A DNA stretch of 34,600 nucleotides, taken from Clostridiales bacterium (GTDB lineage: Bacteria; Bacillota; Clostridia; Christensenellales; Borkfalkiaceae). Both the position numbers and the translations under genes were made by a program. Location of the stretch: positions 1 to 34,600 of the forward strand of contig SVHK01000017.1 of NCBI GenBank assembly GCA_015055865.1, written 5' to 3'. Positions 27,903 through 33,323 of this stretch are shown here, piece after piece (within the stretch, counting starts at the first letter, position 1; each line of letters begins with the position of its first letter). The notes under the pieces were generated by a model. It was not told the origin of the DNA. It did not search any database and saw only the letters and a list, made by a program, of their open reading frames with translations.

Positions 27903-28012
27903 TTTGTCGAATTTCGTCGGCGTTGTAAAACAACGGACGTGAAACGGCTTTTCGCCTTTAAATAAAAGGTTTGTCGAAGTTTGTCGGCAAAATTAAACGT
28001 TTTCCGTGAAAC
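27903..28012. repeat. Two tandem intergenic units with Spo0A-box-like sites
   Basis: TTTGTCGAATTTCGTCGGC (27903-27921) and TTTGTCGAAGTTTGTCGGC (27970-27988) match at 17 of 19 positions. In both units the same GTGAAAC follows exactly 36 nt after the unit start (27939 and 28006), so the repeat is about 43 nt with a 67-nt period. Each unit holds TGTCGAA, the core of the Spo0A box, and a second GTCGGC copy one helical turn (10 bp) later, the spacing known for Spo0A dimers. They lie between two convergent genes, so the controlled transcript is unclear. Confidence 0.5.
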
Positions 28013-28064
28013 ATTTTTTTAAGATAGGAGCTTTGAAAAGAGAAGTTTTAGAAAGTTGAAAATA

Positions 28065-28099
28065 AAAACCGCCTTGCTCGAAAAGAGCAGGGCGGTTTT
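28065..28099 (-). terminator. Intrinsic terminator of the 28111-30486 gene
   Basis: AAAACCGCCTTGCTC (28065-28079) pairs with 28085-28099 over 15 positions, one of them a G-U wobble, with a 5-nt loop. Read on the - strand the stem is followed by a T-rich run (TTTTTATTTTC). It lies 11 nt past the stop codon. Confidence 0.85.
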
Positions 28100-28110
28100 G
28101 GGTTTAGAGA

Positions 28111-30486
28111 TTAGTCGTCTTTGTCGTCGGTCGGTTTCTTGCGTAAAATCAAATAGTCCGTTAAAACGCAAATTGCCAAAAGTCCGCAAAGGATATAGGC
28201 AAATCGCCAAACCATATCCGTTTCCGCTTGTTCACCGCCTAAAAGATGTTCTTCAGGGGTAGGGGTAGAGCCATCGAAATCGTTTACGTAGGCTTTCGGA
28301 ACGTAGCCTATCTTTTCGCCGTCTGCGGTTTGGACGGAAACTAAATAGTAGTCGTGGTCAAGCTGGGTGATTTCACCGAGCAAAAGAACTTGAGCGTTCT
28401 TTTCAAGTTGGGTAACCGTCATTAACGAAGTTAAATATGGGAACTTGTACAAGTGTACACGGTTCGTCGTGTAGCCGTATTGCGGGGTTGAAGAATCGAA
28501 AACGGTCATATATTCGCTTTCGTTAAGCGTTGTGCATTGTTCGTCTAAGACTAAGTAAGTACGGTATTTTCCTTGCGCTTGGTCGTATTCCGCTAAAAGA
28601 CGATAGGTTTTTTCGCCGTTTGCCGTTTTGCCAAGCTCTAACGCCGTTCGCTCCGTTTGTGTGCGTTCAAGCGAGAGATAGGGGAAATAGGTCGCGTTTT
28701 GTAGCGTATTAAAATCAATTTCAACGAGTAGAGCGGTTGAAGTGGTTTTAACGACCGAAAAGTCGGCGCTGGTTTCTTCAAAGACTTTGTCTGCTAAATC
28801 GTTGACTCGTATCGTTTTTACCGTCGGAAGTTCAAAGGACGGCGTTTTTACGATATAATTGCCGTTGAAAAGTAGGTACGTTGCGTTTTCTTCGACGCCA
28901 AACGTAAAAGACGTTAAAGTCGGGGTGGTATGAGAATAGACGTTGCTACCGGAAATGGACATTTCCATATAAAGACCGTTTGCATAGCGCACGATTTTTT
29001 CGTCCGTCGTTTGGATATAGACGTTTCCGCTATAATCGACAAGGATTTTTTTCGTCGTTGCAGGGATAGAATGGAGCAGTTCGCCTGCGTTTTCCTTTTC
29101 TAAAAAACCTTGTTCGTCGTATTTATAAAGATTGCCTGCTCTTGCAACGTAAAGGAAACCGTAAACGTCTTGCGTTAAATAGGTAGGCGACGCGCCACTT
29201 TTAGTAACGGGCGAAGAAAGTGCCCAACCGTTTTCCGTTTCTTCCGCGAGGTAATATGCGTTGGCGTTGGTGACGAAATAGTATTTTCCGTAAACGCCAG
29301 CCACGCCTGTGAGTTTTGTTTCGCCAAAATCAAATTTTTGAAGGAAGCGTCCGCTTTCTATATCATAAAGGTAAGCGGAACGTTCTACGGCGATTAAAAC
29401 GGTGTTTTCCGTTGCGGTGAGCGTTTGGATTTGTGTGCCGTTCAGTTCGTTTGCGGTCGAAATGGTTTTATAGCTCCCGTCGGGGCTTTTAATCGAAATT
29501 CGATTGTTGCCTTGGTCGGCGGTGATGAGTTTATCTTGATATAAGATTATATCAGTTGCCCCGTTTAAACGGTTTGCGCTTGCAGACGAAGAACAAATTT
29601 CAAAGTCGGTAAAGCGTTCGTCTTTGATGGAGTATTGCCTTACGGACGAGCCGTCTATTGCGTAAACGTAATCGTCGAAAAGGGCGAGTTTGGAAAAGTT
29701 GCCTTTCGCTTGGAATAACGGTTCGGCGTTGCCTTTTTGCGCGTATAAATCAATAAAATCGTAAACGTAGAACGTACCCGTTACATCCGCGCAATAAAAA
29801 TAGGACGGCGTGGCTACGACCGAAGTGAGTACGTTTTGGAAAAACGCAATCGACGGGTCGCCTACGCTAGGGTATTTTAATAAGAATTGTCCGCTGTGCG
29901 TATAGAAAATTTCTTCGTTGCAAACGGAGAATACCGTGTCCGAAATTACGTCGGGGGTTTGGAGCATTTCTTCGTTATTGATGTCCGCCAACGGCGCTTT
30001 GAATAATCGCGATACGTTGCCGGCTACGATGCTATAATAAATTTCATCGCCCGAAAGCGCGAACGTGCTACAATGTAGCGTTGATTCGGTCGTAATTAAG
30101 CTTGCGGTTTGCGGATTTAATTGATATAATTTCGCCGTTTCATCCGCAAAATACAGCGTTCCCGAATTGGAAAATTGCATTTTTGCAATTTTGTAGTTTT
30201 CGTGCGCGTATTCACGGTAAAATCCTAAATTGGAATCGTATACGTAAATAATATTTCCGTCCGAAATCGCCGTATAACGCTCGTTGACCGCGACGTCGGT
30301 CGGCGCGGTTAAATCAAGGTACTGCTCTGCGCTCGTCGGCATAACGAGTTCGTTCGTATAGACGTTTGGCATAGGCGTAACGTAGTTTTCTTCCGCTTTC
30401 GCCGTTTGAAAGGTGGTAATTCCGCCTAAAATAGACAACGAAAGAACTGCCGAGCATATTAAAATTTTTCCGTTTTTCTTTTCCAT
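28111..30486 (-). CDS. Secreted propeller-like protein with SH3-like domain and C-terminal membrane anchor
   Basis: A signal peptide (MEKKNGKILICSAVLSLSIL, likely cut after AKA at 31) leads into repeated short beta units at about 45-510 (for example TDVAVNERYTAISDGNIIYVYD, in part, and DYVYAIDGSSVRQYS, ILYQDKLITADQGNNRISI), the look of a beta-propeller of the NHL/PQQ kind. At about 640-735 there is an SH3-like region ending GEKIGYVPKAYV. A membrane helix (about 759-781) is followed by the tail RKKPTDDKDD. The protein is thus displayed outside, with the tail in the cytoplasm. No enzyme motif is visible. The ATG is the only possible first start, because a TAA lies two codons upstream, and it has no ribosome binding site. 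It resembles the smaller protein at 32568-33269 in its C-terminal part. Function unknown; a surface sensor or binding protein is likely. Confidence 0.85.
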   Translation of the reverse strand: MEKKNGKILICSAVLSLSILGGITTFQTAKAEENYVTPMPNVYTNELVMPTSAEQYLDLTAPTDVAVNERYTAISDGNIIYVYDSNLGFYREYAHENYKIAKMQFSNSGTLYFADETAKLYQLNPQTASLITTESTLHCSTFALSGDEIYYSIVAGNVSRLFKAPLADINNEEMLQTPDVISDTVFSVCNEEIFYTHSGQFLLKYPSVGDPSIAFFQNVLTSVVATPSYFYCADVTGTFYVYDFIDLYAQKGNAEPLFQAKGNFSKLALFDDYVYAIDGSSVRQYSIKDERFTDFEICSSSASANRLNGATDIILYQDKLITADQGNNRISIKSPDGSYKTISTANELNGTQIQTLTATENTVLIAVERSAYLYDIESGRFLQKFDFGETKLTGVAGVYGKYYFVTNANAYYLAEETENGWALSSPVTKSGASPTYLTQDVYGFLYVARAGNLYKYDEQGFLEKENAGELLHSIPATTKKILVDYSGNVYIQTTDEKIVRYANGLYMEMSISGSNVYSHTTPTLTSFTFGVEENATYLLFNGNYIVKTPSFELPTVKTIRVNDLADKVFEETSADFSVVKTTSTALLVEIDFNTLQNATYFPYLSLERTQTERTALELGKTANGEKTYRLLAEYDQAQGKYRTYLVLDEQCTTLNESEYMTVFDSSTPQYGYTTNRVHLYKFPYLTSLMTVTQLEKNAQVLLLGEITQLDHDYYLVSVQTADGEKIGYVPKAYVNDFDGSTPTPEEHLLGGEQAETDMVWRFAYILCGLLAICVLTDYLILRKKPTDDKDD

Positions 30487-30493
30487 ATATTAT

Positions 30494-30522
30494 ATTATAA
30501 CACGCTTTGTCGAAAAAAGCAA
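30494..30522 (-). promoter_or_regulatory. SigA-type promoter giving a probably leaderless mRNA, with a Spo0A-box-like site in the spacer
   Basis: On the - strand: TTGCTT (30522-30517), a 17-bp spacer and TATAAT (30499-30494). Only 7 nt (ATAATAT) separate the -10 from the ATG, so transcription should start at or next to the A of ATG. TTTGTCGAAA, a match to the Spo0A box, lies within the spacer (+ strand 30506-30515). Confidence 0.7.
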
Positions 30523-30572
30523 TAAATTGGCGTTTGTTTTTTAGGGTGTTTTGAGCGAAAAAGTGTAAAACA

Positions 30573-30603
30573 AAACCTGCTTTTATCCCTTAAAAGCAGG
30601 TTT
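30573..30603 (-). terminator. Intrinsic terminator behind the XRE remnant
   Basis: AAACCTGCTTTTA (30573-30585) pairs perfectly with 30591-30603 around a 5-nt loop; on the - strand the stem runs into TTTTGTTTT. It overlaps the stop codon of the truncated XRE frame, so it is probably that gene's original terminator. Confidence 0.7.
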
Positions 30604-30691
30604 AATCTTTGATATATTCGGCAATTTCTTCTAATTTGCAATCTAAAATTTCGCAAAGTGAATTGAAAGTTTGAACTCTAAAAAAGCGTTT
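30602..30691 (-). pseudogene. Remnant of an XRE-family regulator (C-terminal end only)
   Basis: The last 29 codons read KRFFRVQTFNSLCEILDCK then LEEIAEYIKD and a stop. This matches the usual C-terminus of short Cro/C1-type regulators (TFxxLCxxLDCxxxDIxEY). An in-frame stop lies directly upstream, there is no start codon, and the helix-turn-helix part is missing. A deletion has removed the 5' part of the gene. Its terminator is still present. Confidence 0.6.
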
Positions 30692-30857
30692 TTATGAAAA
30701 AATAAATTACACGTAGGCTTACGCTCGGCGAGTTGTATAAGGATAAGCGTATTTGCGTTTATAGGCTATGATATGTGGATAAAGGAACGCCTGAATCGTA
30801 TTATGACCGCAGAGCCGATGTATCGTGAGTGGGGCATCGGCTATTTTTCAAATATAC

Positions 30858-30883
30858 AAAAGCCACCCTATAAGGTGGCTTTT
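30858..30883 (-). terminator. Intrinsic terminator of the XRE regulator
   Basis: AAAAGCCACC (30858-30867) pairs perfectly with 30874-30883 around a 6-nt loop. The stop codon (30882-30884) overlaps the stem. On the - strand the stem ends in TTTT. Confidence 0.75.
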
Positions 30884-31127
30884 ACTGTTCTACTTCTAAA
30901 TCTTCCGAACGGAATATCTCGTCATCTAAAAACTCGGTCAAAGAAATATTAAACCCTTTTGCAAGCATAATTACGGTACTCAAAGTTACCGTTTTATTTC
31001 GTCCGTTCATTATACATTGCATACTTCCGTGTTGTATTCCCGATTCTTGTTCCAAACGATATTGGGACATATCTTTTTCACGCAACAACTTGGAAATACG
31101 CTTTGCAACCGCGTCATTTACTGTCAA
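30882..31127 (-). CDS. XRE-family (HTH_3) transcriptional regulator
   Basis: The protein has 81 residues. The start is TTG at 31127 with GGGGG about 7 nt upstream; this gives the N-terminus MTVNDAVAKRISKLLREKDM usual for this family. The helix-turn-helix spans about residues 20-60 (SQYRLEQESGIQHGSMQCIM, then TVTLSTVIMLAKGFNISLTEF). Single-domain Cro/C1-type proteins of this size act as dimeric repressors. It is divergent from the SLOG gene, with palindromic sites at both promoters, so it probably represses both. Such pairs are common in prophages and integrative elements. Confidence 0.9.
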   Translation of the reverse strand: MTVNDAVAKRISKLLREKDMSQYRLEQESGIQHGSMQCIMNGRNKTVTLSTVIMLAKGFNISLTEFLDDEIFRSEDLEVEQ

Positions 31128-31160
31128 GTCGATACCCCCGATAAGAAGATTTAACTTCCG

Positions 31161-31226
31161 TAGATTTACCTACATATCTATTTTACCAAGAAACTTAAAA
31201 AAATATAGGAAGGTGTGCCTACATAA
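31161..31226. promoter_or_regulatory. XRE promoter region with operator half-sites
   Basis: ACCTACATA-type sites occur at 31166-31176 (within TAGATTTACCTACATATCTA, whose ends are also inverted repeats) and at 31214-31226 (GTGCCTACATAAT). On the - strand a likely -10 (TAAAAT) lies just before the first site; its -35 is weak. The same motif forms the palindrome at the SLOG promoter, so these are likely binding sites of the regulator encoded beside them. Confidence 0.5.
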
Positions 31227-31228
31227 TC

Positions 31229-31275
31229 TTGATTTTTTCAAACAGCTATGATATAATATGTAGGTATACCTGCAT
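31229..31275 (+). promoter_or_regulatory. Promoter of the SLOG gene with an overlapping palindromic operator
   Basis: TTGATT (31229-31234), a 17-bp spacer and TATAAT (31252-31257) form a good SigA-type promoter. Directly behind lies ATGTAGGTATACCTGCAT (31258-31275), a palindrome with one mismatched pair, covering the expected start of transcription. A repressor bound there would block RNA polymerase. Confidence 0.7.
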
Positions 31276-31289
31276 AATGGGGGGTGGTT

Positions 31290-31745
31290 ATGATTGTGAC
31301 TTTTTGCGGACACGCTCAATTCTCTAAATCAACGGAATATGAGCAAAAAATACTTGCCTTTTTGGAAGAAAAGGTAGGGGATCAGCCCGCCGATATGTAT
31401 TTAGGCGGTTACGGCGCTTTTGATAGTTTTGCATACGATTGTTGCAAAAAATATAAGGCGATACACCCGAATATTTCTCTCGTGCTTGTTACTCCGTACT
31501 TGACGATTGATTATCAGAAAAACCATTTAGATTACCAAAAAACAAGGTACGATTCAATTCTCTATCCGGAAATAGAAGATAGACCTAAACGGTATGCGAT
31601 TACATACCGAAATAAATATATGGTAGAAAAGGCTGATTATGTGGTAGCTTACGTTTCGCACGATTGGGGTGGAGCGTATGCGACATATAAACACGCTAAA
31701 AGAAAAGGCAAAGAGATTTTTAATCTTGCAAAATTTGAAGAATAA
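31290..31745 (+). CDS. SLOG/DUF1273 family protein
   Basis: The ATG at 31290 is chosen over GTG 31284 because GGGGGG lies 7-8 nt before it. The product of 151 residues has the family pattern: ITFCGH-like start (MIVTFCGHAQF), YLGGYGAFDSFAYDCC, LVLVTPYL, then AITYRNKYMVEKADYVVAYV and WGGAYATYKHAKRKGKEIFN. SLOG proteins have a Rossmann-like fold and are thought to bind nucleotide-derived ligands; this branch has no proven reaction. It has its own promoter and terminator and is divergent from the XRE gene. Genes of this family often travel with phages and integrative elements, and a defence or regulatory role is possible but unproven. Confidence 0.85.
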   Translation: MIVTFCGHAQFSKSTEYEQKILAFLEEKVGDQPADMYLGGYGAFDSFAYDCCKKYKAIHPNISLVLVTPYLTIDYQKNHLDYQKTRYDSILYPEIEDRPKRYAITYRNKYMVEKADYVVAYVSHDWGGAYATYKHAKRKGKEIFNLAKFEE

Positions 31746-31771
31746 ATATAAAGTGAAAATTAAATAAGAAC

Positions 31772-31808
31772 AGTCGAGTGGAATTTTTTCTGCTCGGCTT
31801 TCTTTTTT
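31772..31808 (+). terminator. Intrinsic terminator of the SLOG gene
   Basis: AGTCGAGTGGAA (31772-31783) pairs with 31788-31799 over 12 positions, three of them G-U, with a TTTT loop. TTCTTTTTTTG follows directly. Confidence 0.85.
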
Positions 31809-31836
31809 TGCCAAAATTTGGAAATGTGGCAATCGT

Positions 31837-31884
31837 TTGTCAGGGTTTTAGGCGTATATTAATAAAAAAGCGAACAAATGTTCG
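31837..31884 (+). promoter_or_regulatory. Putative promoter with a perfect SOS (LexA/DinR) box
   Basis: CGAACAAATGTTCG (31871-31884) fits the Gram-positive LexA consensus CGAAC-N4-GTTCG at every fixed position. Upstream, TTGTCA (31837-31842) and TAATAA (31860-31865) are 17 bp apart; the -10 is weak. The box would lie across the transcription start, the usual place for LexA repression. The 6-bp stem could instead act as a small terminator on the - strand, where a T-run follows. Confidence 0.6.
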
Positions 31885-31905
31885 CAAAAAGTTGGCAGTG
31901 GGGTA

Positions 31906-31934
31906 TTTACAAATTGGAAAACTATGTAATAATA
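31906..31934 (+). promoter_or_regulatory. Possible second promoter before the phage regulator
   Basis: TTTACA (31906-31911) is followed after 16 or 17 nt by AATAAT/ATAATA (31928-31934). The start codon at 31973 is about 40 nt downstream. The match is moderate and the register uncertain. Confidence 0.35.
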
Positions 31935-31972
31935 GTATTGCGAAAACGTGAACGAAGGAGTGTGAGAGAAGA

Positions 31973-32488
31973 ATGGAAAATTGCGTGAAAGCAATTTTAT
32001 ATACTTATCCGAAATTACATATTATCGAAAAGGACTACGAAGAACATATTCAAAACCGCGCAATTTTATCTTACCGTTATAAAGGGTCGGTGGAAAGTTT
32101 AACGGAGTATCTTGCTCAAGAAGTTATTCGTAGGCATCGCTTAGCCGAGCTTAAAAAGACTTTGGACAAGCTCTTTCAGAAATTGAGTGAAGAAGAACGC
32201 TTGCTTTTACAACTCCGTTATTTTGGGAAAATCCGTCGTGCTAAAAACGGGGAAAAGGAGAGTTTTAGCGAAGTTACTAAATCGTTGAAACAAGAGCTCG
32301 TCGAAGAGCTTAAATGGAGCGAGCGGAGTTATTATCGCAAACAAAATCGGTTGCTTAAAAAGCTCGTTGCTGAATTTAACCGTATTGGATTGAACAAAGA
32401 AAGCTTTGAAAACGAATGGCTTGATTATGAGTTTGTGCGGGCGGTGTATAGATTTTTAGAACGAAAAAGAAAAAGTTTGAACGTATAG
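31973..32488 (+). CDS. Sigma-region-4-like phage transcriptional regulator
   Basis: The protein has 171 residues. The start is ATG with GAAGGAG about 12 nt upstream. The central part reads KLSEEERLLLQLRYFGK, the opening of a sigma-70 region 4 or ArpU/RinA-like fold, and KWSERSYYRKQNRLLKKL would be the recognition helix. The protein is very basic and helical throughout. Proteins of this type stand just before the terminase genes in many Bacillota prophages and switch on the late (packaging) genes. The terminase large subunit lies about 840 nt downstream on the same strand, which agrees. An SOS-type operator upstream suggests induction after DNA damage. No small terminase gene is visible in between. 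Confidence 0.7.
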   Translation: MENCVKAILYTYPKLHIIEKDYEEHIQNRAILSYRYKGSVESLTEYLAQEVIRRHRLAELKKTLDKLFQKLSEEERLLLQLRYFGKIRRAKNGEKESFSEVTKSLKQELVEELKWSERSYYRKQNRLLKKLVAEFNRIGLNKESFENEWLDYEFVRAVYRFLERKRKSLNV

Positions 32489-32560
32489 CCGTCGCAATAC
32501 TGTGTTAAGCTGTGTGTTTCCTTGCTCGCGTACGGTGTATAGAGTTTTGGAGTGAAAAAG
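32442..32560 (+). repeat. Imperfect direct repeat at the 3' end of the phage regulator gene
   Basis: 28 nt starting CGGTGTATAGA at 32442 recur at 32533 with 4 mismatches, 91 nt later and beyond the stop codon. The second copy can be read as R-T-V-Y-R-V-L-E-stop beside R-A-V-Y-R-F-L-E-R in the gene, so it looks like a duplicated or displaced gene end. Confidence 0.45.
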
Positions 32561-32567
32561 TGAAGAC

Positions 32568-33269
32568 TTAGTCTTCGTCGTAGTCGGGGCGTTTGCGGGT
32601 GGGGCGAAGAATGAGCGTCGCTAAGATAGGAGCGATTAAACAAAGGAGCAAAATCGTTGCGATTTGCGTAATAGGTAAGCTTTCTTGCTCTTCAGGGGTT
32701 TCTTCTTTTTGGGGGAGTTCGCTCGTTAATCTATCGGTGTATTCTGTGTTCACGGGAACGGTGAGTTCGCTCGGTTTTGGTACGTAACCGAAAGAGTCGC
32801 CTTGCAAGACGTAGCAATACGTTTCCGAGCCGATGGGGTATTCGCCGTAGTAGGCGCAGGTTACCGTGATTTCCGTTAAGAACGGATAGCGTTTGTCGCT
32901 ATCGTCTATGCGGTAGGTCAGTTCGAAGGTCGAATAAAAGTACGGTTCGCTTGGTACGTAATCGACGAAAGTGAGTTGCGCGGTTTTGCAATAGCCCGTT
33001 AGCTTTTTCGTGTGTTCGCCGTCCGTTGAATATTCGACTTTCGTATATTCGCCCTGTACGTCAAGGGTTTTGACGTAGTACGTTTTGGGGAGTAGGAAAA
33101 GTCCGCTTCGTTCGTTGGACGTGGCGTACAGGTACGCGTTTTCTTCGAGTATGCATGCGTAAGAGCCGACGGGCGCGCTCGTTTGAGCGGTTGCTTGTGT
33201 CAGACGTGGGGGAGAAGAAGTTATTAGTAAAACAATGGATAAGAATACGGATAAAATAAACTGTTTCAT
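32568..33269 (-). CDS. Small exported SH3-like protein with C-terminal membrane anchor
   Basis: A signal peptide (MKQFILSVFLSIVLLITSS) is followed by two SH3-like beta units, about residues 35-105 (ACILEENAYLYATSNERSG) and 106-175 (ending GDSFGYVPKPSEL). A Glu/Pro-rich linker (PQKEETPEEQE) leads to a membrane helix (about 200-221) and the charged tail RKRPDYDED. The layout repeats the C-terminal third of the protein at 28111-30486: SH3-like region with GYVPK, acidic linker, helix ending in LILR, tail ending in acidic residues. The gene stands inverted between a phage regulator and the terminase, with its own promoter and no ribosome binding site. It may be cargo carried by the phage element. 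Function unknown. Confidence 0.8.
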   Translation of the reverse strand: MKQFILSVFLSIVLLITSSPPRLTQATAQTSAPVGSYACILEENAYLYATSNERSGLFLLPKTYYVKTLDVQGEYTKVEYSTDGEHTKKLTGYCKTAQLTFVDYVPSEPYFYSTFELTYRIDDSDKRYPFLTEITVTCAYYGEYPIGSETYCYVLQGDSFGYVPKPSELTVPVNTEYTDRLTSELPQKEETPEEQESLPITQIATILLLCLIAPILATLILRPTRKRPDYDED

Positions 33270-33305
33270 ACGCGTTATTATAATGGGGCGCGCGTTAGGG
33301 TTTTT
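33270..33305 (-). promoter_or_regulatory. Promoter with TATAAT 7 nt from the ATG (probably leaderless)
   Basis: On the - strand TATAAT (33282-33277) is followed by AACGCGT and the ATG at 33269, the same 7-nt spacing as at the 30486 gene. The hexamer 17 nt upstream (AAAAAC) is a poor -35, so an activator may be needed. A TTGTCGAAA site lies at 33334-33342, about 70 nt upstream of the ATG. Confidence 0.55.
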
Positions 33306-33323
33306 AGGAGTTTTTTGTGGATT

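Larger units (their letters stand above)
30487..30881. other. 395-nt stretch without an intact gene
   Basis: It holds the promoter of the 28111-30486 gene, a - strand terminator, the tail of a broken XRE regulator, and at 30718-30848 a run of hairpins ending in a T-rich tract that might be a small RNA. The hairpins are CTT..AAG (30718-30741), ATAAGCG/CGTTTAT (30743-30762) and AGCCGATG/CATCGGCT (30813-30842) followed by ATTTTTC. No intact reading frame is convincing here. Confidence 0.5.

Noticed and set aside
30718-30860. Short frames in the gene-free stretch, for example one reading VDKGTPESYYDRRADVS
   Set aside because: Interrupted by stops within about 20 codons, no start or ribosome binding site, and no family recognised.
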